From: Saprospirales bacterium | Lineage (GTDB): Bacteria > Bacteroidota > Bacteroidia > Chitinophagales > Saprospiraceae | NCBI GenBank assembly: GCA_024642645.1 | Contig: JAHEAS010000063.1 | Span: 1 to 10,238, forward strand | Reading direction: 5' to 3' | DNA: 10,238 bases | In this document: one piece after another, positions 6,793 through 10,238 of the stretch | Numbering within the stretch: the stretch's first letter is position 1 | How the letters are laid out: each line of letters begins with the position of its first letter | Notes under the pieces: model-generated | Told to the model about the DNA's origin: nothing | The model's database searches: none | Seen by the model: only the letters and a program-made list of their open reading frames with translations | Program-made: the position numbers and the translations under genes

Positions 6793-6810
6793 TTGATATT
6801 GACCAATATC
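6793..6810. promoter_or_regulatory. Palindrome resembling a Crp/Fnr-type box
   Basis: GATATTG-AC-CAATATC has perfect 7-bp arms (6795-6801 and 6804-6810). Overlapping it, TTGAT-N4-ACCAA (6793-6806) differs by one base from the Fnr/Dnr consensus TTGAT-N4-ATCAA. It lies about 125-140 nt upstream of the Rrf2 gene and beyond the terminator of the ribosomal operon. An anaerobic or NO-responsive Crp/Fnr input is plausible but unproven. Confidence 0.35.
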
Positions 6811-6883
6811 TATTTGCTAGGGTGGTGGGAAATTTCAATGGTTGGGCCTTAAAAAATGGAATTGGGTTAATTTGATCAAAAAA

Positions 6884-6915
6884 AAAGCCCATCCATTTTG
6901 AAGCGGATGGGCTTT
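6884..6915 (-). terminator. Intrinsic terminator of the rpsF-rpsR-rplI operon
   Basis: A perfect 11-bp stem (AAAGCCCATCC/GGATGGGCTTT, 10-nt loop) runs on the minus strand into a run of nine Ts (counting the last three stem bases). It begins 21 nt past the rplI stop codon. This is the strongest terminator in the window and separates the ribosomal unit from the regulator/nod-like unit. Confidence 0.92.
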
Positions 6916-6936
6916 ATGGTAAATCTGATTCCAGAT

Positions 6937-7470
6937 TTATAGGTTGTCGTCAGAAGCCTCAGCAGCAGCGTCCAATGCAGCTTCGGCAGCAGCTTCAGCG
7001 AGGCGCTTGGCCAGTTCCGGATCGTCGGGAATTACCGAGAATTCGACTTTGGCATCCACATCAGGGTGGAGGTCAAGCGTAGCTACGTAATCACCGATCA
7101 TCTTGATATGGTCATCCGGTAGCAGGATGTCCCTGCGGTCAACGTCAATTTCCAGTTGGTCACGCAATGCTTGCGCAATCTGTATGTTGGTGACGGAGCC
7201 AAATATTTTACCAGAGGTGCCAGTCTTGGCGGTGATGGTCAACTTTTGTCCTTTCAGCTTGGCAGCGATGGCCTTGAATATGTCCAGTTTCTTGTTCAAC
7301 TTAGACGACTCTTGGCGCTTGAAACTTTCGAGGTTGTTGCGGTTGACTTTGTTGGCAACGAGGGCCAATCCCTGTGGAATCAGGAAGTTGCGGCCATAAC
7401 CGTCTTTTACTTTGACGATGTCAAACTTGCGGCCAACTTTATCGAGATTTTTCAGAAGAATAATATCCAT
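6937..7470 (-). CDS. rplI: Large-subunit ribosomal protein bL9
   Basis: bL9 binds domain V of 23S rRNA at the base of the L1 stalk and extends outward from the 50S subunit. The N-terminal rRNA-binding domain (about 1-50) contains the family signature GYGRNFLIPQGLA (about 24-36). A long connecting helix (about 41-75) and the C-terminal domain (about 76-149, with KTGTSGKIFGSVT) follow. The family usually has about 148-150 residues. This one has 177 because of an Ala/Glu-rich tail (about 150-177, ending in DDNL) of predicted helical, acidic character. It is the last gene of rpsF-rpsR-rplI, the usual bacterial order, and is followed by the strong terminator at 6884-6915. The 119-nt gap above it holds heptanucleotide repeats. 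Confidence 0.97.
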   Translation of the reverse strand: MDIILLKNLDKVGRKFDIVKVKDGYGRNFLIPQGLALVANKVNRNNLESFKRQESSKLNKKLDIFKAIAAKLKGQKLTITAKTGTSGKIFGSVTNIQIAQALRDQLEIDVDRRDILLPDDHIKMIGDYVATLDLHPDVDAKVEFSVIPDDPELAKRLAEAAAEAALDAAAEASDDNL

Positions 7471-7496
7471 TGTTCTGCGAGTTTGCGGCGGTTGGG

Positions 7497-7571
7497 AATT
7501 TGTAATTGGAAATTTGTAATTGGGTGTTTATGAATTTCGTAAGCCCAATTCCTAATTCCTAATTCCTAATT
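7497..7571. repeat. Two opposed heptanucleotide repeat arrays between rpsR and rplI
   Basis: Positions 7497-7524 read as four 7-nt units (AATTTGT, AATTGGA, AATTTGT, AATTGGG). Positions 7544-7571 read as four more (CCCAATT, then CCTAATT three times). The second block is roughly the reverse complement of the first, so the transcript could form a long imperfect hairpin around the 19-nt centre (AATTGGG pairs exactly with CCCAATT). The element lies inside the ribosomal operon. Confidence 0.85.
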
Positions 7572-7589
7572 TCCATTCACCAAAATGAA

Positions 7590-7859
7590 CTATTTCAGCA
7601 AGTCGGTCAAATAAGGCAACATGGCAAGGTGACGTGCCCGCTTTACAGCGGTAGCCACCCGGCGCTGGTACTTCAGAGAGTTGCCGGTGATACGGCGAGG
7701 AAGTACTTTACCTTGGTCATTGACAAATTGCAGCAGAAAATCAGCGTCCTTGTAATCAATATATTTGATGCCGAACTTACGGAAGCGGCAATATTTCTTG
7801 CGTTGCTGGCCGATGTTCGGATTGCTTAGAAACTTAATATCGTCTCTTGATGCAGCCAT
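7590..7859 (-). CDS. rpsR: Small-subunit ribosomal protein bS18
   Basis: bS18 forms a heterodimer with bS6 on the platform of the 30S subunit. The 89-residue product has the family core: KKYCRFRKFGIKYIDYKDADFL (about 21-42) with its single cysteine at 24, the RRITGNSLKYQRRVATAVKRARHLAMLPY signature (about 55-83), and a basic character throughout. Length and start (MAASRDDIKFL at 7859) are normal for Bacteroidota. It lies 51 nt below rpsF, behind an A/T-only stretch, and upstream of rplI in the standard order. Confidence 0.98.
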   Translation of the reverse strand: MAASRDDIKFLSNPNIGQQRKKYCRFRKFGIKYIDYKDADFLLQFVNDQGKVLPRRITGNSLKYQRRVATAVKRARHLAMLPYLTDLLK

Positions 7860-7910
7860 GATTTTTGAATTTTTTTATTAAAAAATTTTGTGTTGAACGT
7901 CAGGCGAGGC

Positions 7911-8630
7911 TTATTCTTCCTCGTCTTTTGAACCAGCGGTAACGACCTTACCACCCTTCAGTTCGTCCTGCCATTTCTTGAGCTTGTCCCATTCGCCTTG
8001 AGCAGCAAGGTCAGCTTGTGCTGGCCATGTAGCAGGGTCTTGGAAGCTGAAACGGTCACCAGCAGCATTGAGCAAATCCTTGATTTGGTCTGGCGTCATG
8101 GCAGCAAGTTTCGTAAAGGAATCAATGTTGGCAGCTTTGAGCACCTCGGCGATCTTCGGGCCAATGCCTTCGATGCGCTTCAGGTTGTCTGGCTGTGGCG
8201 GTTGAGCCTTTGCAATTTTCGCTTTTGGAGCGGCAGCGGCGGGTGAGCCAGAACCAGCGTTCATGTCAGCCCCACCTTTGCTTTTCTTTTTCGTCTTGCC
8301 GATGATGCCAGCACGTTTGTCAGCGTTGTACTTAACGCCATACTTGTCCAAGGCAATAGTAAGGAAGCGCAGGAGACGTTCGTCACGGCGCATGTTGAGT
8401 TCTAGCGATGTAAGGTACTGTGCTGCTTCCGATTGGAACTCGACGCAGTAGTAGTACCCAGAGTGGCGCTTGTTGATTTCATAAGCCAACTGACGCAACC
8501 CCATCTCATCCACATGCACGATGCTCGCTCCACTTGTTTGAAGCTGATCCACATATTTCTGAGCTGTCGCCTTGATTTCATCGCCCGACAGAACTGGATC
8601 TACGATGAAAGTTACTTCGTAATTTCGCAT
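7911..8630 (-). CDS. rpsF: Ribosomal protein bS6 with C-terminal helix-hairpin-helix extension
   Basis: The core (1 to about 103: MRNYEVTFIVDPVLSGDEI, RQLAYEINKRHSGYYYCVEF, NMRRDERLLRFLT) is a complete bS6, the 30S platform protein that pairs with bS18. The family usually ends near 95-135 residues, and this product has 239. A Lys/Ala/Pro-rich linker (about 104-148) leads to a compact domain (about 149-226) with the helix-hairpin-helix core LKRIEGIGPKIAEVLKAANI, followed by a segment containing AGDRFSFQDPATWPAQADLA and a final GEWDKLKKWQDELKGG, then an acidic tail. I have seen this kind of IEGIGPKIAE...DPxTWPxQA module attached to other ribosomal proteins, notably bL21, in Bacteroidota. Its function there is unknown to me; rRNA or nucleic-acid binding is the obvious guess. 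It is the first gene of the operon, with a -7-like element at 8739-8746. Confidence 0.96.
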   Translation of the reverse strand: MRNYEVTFIVDPVLSGDEIKATAQKYVDQLQTSGASIVHVDEMGLRQLAYEINKRHSGYYYCVEFQSEAAQYLTSLELNMRRDERLLRFLTIALDKYGVKYNADKRAGIIGKTKKKSKGGADMNAGSGSPAAAAPKAKIAKAQPPQPDNLKRIEGIGPKIAEVLKAANIDSFTKLAAMTPDQIKDLLNAAGDRFSFQDPATWPAQADLAAQGEWDKLKKWQDELKGGKVVTAGSKDEEE

Positions 8631-8738
8631 ACTGTTTTGAAGTATTTAATGATTTCGGAGCTTCCGTCCCAACTGTTGATTTTCAACGACTTGCGATAAA
8701 ACCAACCTTCGTAACGGAGAGCTTTTCGAAAAGGCGGG
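8631..8738 (-). other. Leader of rpsF with small hairpins
   Basis: The roughly 100-nt region between the probable promoter and rpsF contains two tight hairpins on the transcribed strand: GTTGA-AAA-TCAAC (8687-8675), then CGGA-AGC-TCCG close to the start. Autoregulatory leaders that bind the S6:S18 complex are known upstream of rpsF in several phyla. The TCCG elements invite comparison, but I could not fit the known consensus with confidence. Confidence 0.3.
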
Positions 8739-8746
8739 CAAAAGTA
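8739..8746 (-). promoter_or_regulatory. Bacteroidota-type -7 element for rpsF
   Basis: The minus strand reads TACTTTTG, an exact match to the TAnnTTTG -7 consensus of the Bacteroidota housekeeping sigma factor. The predicted start of transcription is near 8732, giving a leader of about 100 nt. No TTTG is found at the expected -33 spacing, so this call rests on one half of the promoter. Confidence 0.45.
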
Positions 8747-8785
8747 GTTAGTTTTCTGGTAAAATGATAGACTTCGTTAAAAATA

Positions 8786-8820
8786 AGTTGGCAGTTAGAC
8801 AGTTGGCAGTTTGCTGCCAG
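8786..8820. repeat. Repeat-rich segment and hairpin between divergent promoters
   Basis: The sequence AGTTGGCAGTT occurs twice (8786-8796 and 8801-8811) in a tract that reads as roughly 7-nt units (GTTGGCA, GTTAGAC, then AGTTGGC, AGTTTGC). The end of the tract folds into a 6-bp hairpin, TGGCAG-TTTG-CTGCCA (8804-8819). It lies between the two divergent -7 elements. No T run follows on either strand. Confidence 0.6.
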
Positions 8821-8838
8821 TGCTATGGTTTGGTCAAT

Positions 8839-8846
8839 TACCTTTG
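8839..8846 (+). promoter_or_regulatory. Bacteroidota-type -7 element for the methyltransferase gene
   Basis: TACCTTTG matches TAnnTTTG exactly. The predicted transcription start is near 8853, a few bases before the run of ATGs at 8861-8891, so the mRNA leader is very short. A TTTG upstream (8810-8813) is 25 nt away, longer than the usual 19-21, so the -33 element is doubtful. Confidence 0.5.
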
Positions 8847-8859
8847 CCCCCAATGGCTT

Positions 8860-8894
8860 AATGACGAATGACCAATGACGTTTCACCAATGACA
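8860..8894 (+). repeat. Heptanucleotide array carrying staggered ATGs
   Basis: Five consecutive 7-nt units run AATGACG, AATGACC, AATGACG, TTTCACC, AATGACA. Because the period is not a multiple of three, successive ATGs fall in different frames. Those at 8861 and 8875 stop at TGA within six codons. Those at 8868 and 8889 share the methyltransferase frame. Confidence 0.8.
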
Positions 8895-9587
8895 AAATCC
8901 GGCAAACTCTTTCTTATCCCTTGTCCACTCGGAGATGACGCCATCGAGACCATCCCCGCTTACGCAGTGGACGTACTGCATCGCCTGACGCATCTTGTGG
9001 TCGAACGAGCGAAAACAACCCGCCATTTCATCAAAGCCACCAACCCGCCAAAACCAATTTCGGAGTACCAAATCGAGGAACTGAACGAGCACACACCCGT
9101 TGCAGAGCTGGAAAACCTGCTGCGCCCTGCACTGCAAGGCCACGACCTTGGCATACTGAGTGAGGCAGGTTGCCCCGGTGTTGCTGACCCGGGAGCGAAG
9201 CTGGTGGAACTGGCACACCGCCGTGGGGTAGAGGTTGTGCCGCTAGTAGGTCCGTCATCAATTCTGCTTGCATTGATGGCGAGTGGCATGAATGGTCAGT
9301 CATTTGTTTTTCAGGGCTATTTGTCTGCGAAGGCACTGGCCGAAGACCTCAAGCGCATTGAACAATTGGCCATCAAGCACCGCCAAACGCAGATTTTCAT
9401 CGAAACGCCCTATCGGAACAAAGCCGTCATTGAGCAGGCGCTAAAGGTGCTGTCGCCTGGCACCCGATTTTGCATCGCCGTGGATTTGACCACCGCCAAT
9501 CAGATGGTGCAAACGAAAACCATTGCCGAATGGCGGAAAAATCCGTTGGAACTGGGAAAGCGGCCAGCGATTTTTTTGATTGGGTGA
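8889..9587 (+). CDS. RsmI-like SAM-dependent methyltransferase (tetrapyrrole methylase fold)
   Basis: A 232-residue cytoplasmic methyltransferase. The start MTKSGKLFLIPCPLGD gives the first beta-strand of the fold. LGILSEAGCPGVADPGAKLV (about 87-106) is the second-strand/SAM loop region, VPLVGPSSILLALMASGMNG follows, then GQSFVFQGYLSAK and FIETPYRNKAVIEQ. These align with RsmI, which 2'-O-methylates C1402 of 16S rRNA. The wording differs from canonical RsmI (SEAGCPG for SDAGTP; IETPYRN for YESPHR), however, and it lacks the usual C-terminal domain. It belongs to the shorter SAM-methyltransferase branch found in Bacteroidota, so I withhold the symbol. Start: 8868 would add MTNDVSP, which is encoded by intergenic-style heptamer repeats, so 8889 is preferred. 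It diverges from the ribosomal operon. Confidence 0.88.
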   Translation: MTKSGKLFLIPCPLGDDAIETIPAYAVDVLHRLTHLVVERAKTTRHFIKATNPPKPISEYQIEELNEHTPVAELENLLRPALQGHDLGILSEAGCPGVADPGAKLVELAHRRGVEVVPLVGPSSILLALMASGMNGQSFVFQGYLSAKALAEDLKRIEQLAIKHRQTQIFIETPYRNKAVIEQALKVLSPGTRFCIAVDLTTANQMVQTKTIAEWRKNPLELGKRPAIFLIG

Positions 9588-9591
9588 TTGT

Positions 9592-9616
9592 GGCCGCCCA
9601 ATTTATTGGGCAGGCC
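9592..9616 (+). terminator. Probable terminator hairpin after the methyltransferase
   Basis: Starting 5 nt after the stop codon, GGCC-GCCCAA-TTTA-TTGGGC-(A)-GGCC forms a 10-bp stem with one bulged A and a 4-nt loop. The following sequence is T-rich (TTTTGCTTC twice, then a run of Ts near 9648-9654) but has no immediate U tract. Termination is likely but may be inefficient. Confidence 0.55.
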
Positions 9617-9692
9617 GTGATAGGTTTTGCTTCCAGTTTTGCTTCAATTTTTTTCGGAAGGTGTTGGAATTGGGTTTTAACTTCGCAGGGTT

Positions 9693-9712
9693 CACACACA
9701 CACACACACACA
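9693..9712 (+). repeat. (CA)10 dinucleotide microsatellite
   Basis: Ten perfect CA units are followed by AACACA. The tract lies in the 170-nt spacer after the methyltransferase, 45 nt before the ATG of the small gene at 9758. Perfect dinucleotide tracts of this length are uncommon in bacteria and can change length by slippage. Its position within a probable promoter or leader would allow expression to vary. Confidence 0.95.
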
Positions 9713-9757
9713 AACACATTGCTCGTGCAGATTTCAACACTGACAAAAACACAACTT

Positions 9758-10060
9758 ATGTTCATCGAGCGAAACACTTTCCATCTCAAATTCGGGGCAG
9801 GCAAAGAAGCCCTGCGGCTTTGGAGCGACTACCTCCGCACTGCCTGCGAAGCCGACCCCAAACTGCAAGCCCGCCTGCTCACCGACCTGACCGGCGATGC
9901 CTACGTGCTGGTCTTAGAATTGAGCTATGAAACTTATGCCGAACTGGAACCAAGCCTTTGCCGCCTGACCCGACAGCCCGGCTGGAAGGAATTTTATGAA
10001 CGGTTTATTCCGCTTTGCGAGAGGTCGGAGCGGGTTTTATTTAAGGCGGTGTTTCCGTGA
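9758..10060 (+). CDS. Small uncharacterised protein, possible dimeric alpha/beta-barrel (ABM/NIPSNAP-like)
   Basis: A 100-residue product with no signal peptide or membrane segment. The pattern is a strand (MFIERNTFHLKFG), a helix (KEALRLWSDYLRTACE), a strand (KLQARLLTDLTG), a strand (AYVLVLELSY), a helix (YAELEPSLCRLTRQPGWKEFYERFIPLCE), and a final strand (ERVLFKAVFP). This beta-alpha-beta-beta-alpha-beta order is that of ferredoxin-like dimeric barrels (antibiotic-biosynthesis monooxygenase, NIPSNAP, stress-response A/B barrel). This is a fold-level guess, and no catalytic motif is evident. The frame is open further upstream through the (CA)10 tract and into the methyltransferase, but that part is low-complexity or antisense-like, and the ATG at 9758 gives a natural first strand. 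I found no clear promoter. Confidence 0.75.
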   Translation: MFIERNTFHLKFGAGKEALRLWSDYLRTACEADPKLQARLLTDLTGDAYVLVLELSYETYAELEPSLCRLTRQPGWKEFYERFIPLCERSERVLFKAVFP

Positions 10061-10124
10061 GTCTCAATGCTTGAACAAATGTTAAGGGGAGCGGAACTTG
10101 CGTCAATGCCAAATCGTAAATCCC

Positions 10125-10238
10125 CTAATCCTCCCTCCCCCTCACATCAATCGTAATCCCACCTTCCTTCCCAAATCCCCGAATCGAATAGGCAAACGTC
10201 AGCATGACATACCGCTGGAGCGTGTTGATGCGCTGCTG
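10125..10238 (-). CDS. C-terminal end of a probable outer-membrane beta-barrel protein (partial)
   Basis: The last 37 codons before a TAG stop, entering from the right edge on the minus strand. The residues read QQRINTLQRYVMLTFAYSIR, then GFGKEGGITIDVRGRED. The segment LQRYVMLTFAYSIRGFG, with alternating hydrophobic residues, resembles the final strands of TonB-dependent receptors and related Bacteroidota outer-membrane barrels, which often end in a short RLxxFG-like turn. The remainder lies outside the window, so the family cannot be confirmed. It converges with the small plus-strand gene, whose stop codon is 64 nt away. The spacer (10061-10124) holds only a weak inverted repeat. Confidence 0.6.
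   Translation of the reverse strand, partial: QQRINTLQRYVMLTFAYSIRGFGKEGGITIDVRGRED

Noticed and set aside
7868..7887. A/T-only inverted repeat between rpsF and rpsR
   Set aside because: A pure A-T stem is too weak to act as a terminator, and the two genes clearly belong to one operon. It is better read as the usual A-rich region before a Bacteroidota start codon.
9470..9757. Upstream extension of the small gene at 9758 through the (CA)10 tract
   Set aside because: The added residues come from an alternative frame of the methyltransferase gene and a His-Thr repeat translated from CA units. The ATG at 9758 begins a clean first strand.
10082..10128. Inverted AGGGGA/TCCCCT between the convergent genes at the right edge
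   Set aside because: Only 6 bp with a loop of about 30 nt and no T run. Support for a bidirectional terminator is insufficient.
1..10238. CRISPR arrays, tRNA/rRNA genes, insertion sequences or prophage genes
   Set aside because: I saw no direct-repeat/spacer pattern, cloverleaf, transposase motif or phage gene. The short heptamer arrays lack spacers.

Overview
The window comes from a member of the Bacteroidota, probably Saprospiria or a relative. The evidence is a secreted protein with a type IX secretion (Por/T9SS) C-terminal sorting domain, near-consensus TAnnTTTG promoter elements, weak Shine-Dalgarno sequences with A-rich stretches before start codons, and ribosomal proteins bS6 and bL9 carrying the long C-terminal additions common in this phylum. 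The family-level placement is a guess.

Layout: almost everything lies on the minus strand. Read in the direction of transcription, a ribosomal cluster (rpsF-rpsR-rplI, 8630 down to 6937) ends in a strong intrinsic terminator (6884-6915). Next come an Rrf2-family Fe-S regulator (6668-6231), a large membrane protein of the quinol NO reductase superfamily (6121-3731), a secreted animal-type haem peroxidase (3661-1742), an APS reductase (cysH, 1528-812), and the start of a conserved protein I cannot name (758 to the left edge). On the plus strand, an RsmI-like methyltransferase (8889-9587) diverges from rpsF and is followed by a small probable alpha/beta-barrel protein (9758-10060). The right edge holds the last 37 codons of a minus-strand gene that looks like an outer-membrane beta-barrel.

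The main result is the 796-residue NO reductase homologue. It has the qNOR architecture, the haem histidines and the Fe(B) motif HxxxE. However, the third Fe(B) histidine is Asn551, the second active-site glutamate is Gln572, and the residues that bind quinol in qNOR (His, Glu and Asp) are all absent. This is the substitution pattern I know from putative nitric oxide dismutases (Nod) of Candidatus Methylomirabilis oxyfera and relatives, which are thought to convert 2 NO to N2 + O2. I therefore call it a candidate nod, not a norB/norZ.

The regulator and the nod-like gene appear to form one circuit. A perfect inverted repeat (ATTAAGA-N8-TCTTAAT) lies upstream of the nod-like gene, and a near-copy of it (15 of 16 bases over the core) lies just upstream of the regulator's own start codon. 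An NO-sensing Fe-S repressor that controls itself and an NO-consuming enzyme is the simplest reading. The secreted peroxidase just downstream may handle oxidants, but nothing in the sequence proves a link.

Smaller points of interest are heptanucleotide repeat arrays in three intergenic regions, one of which supplies alternative ATGs at the methyltransferase start; a (CA)10 tract before the small gene; and two hairpins with T-tracts that each sit 25-28 nt before the next gene's start codon.
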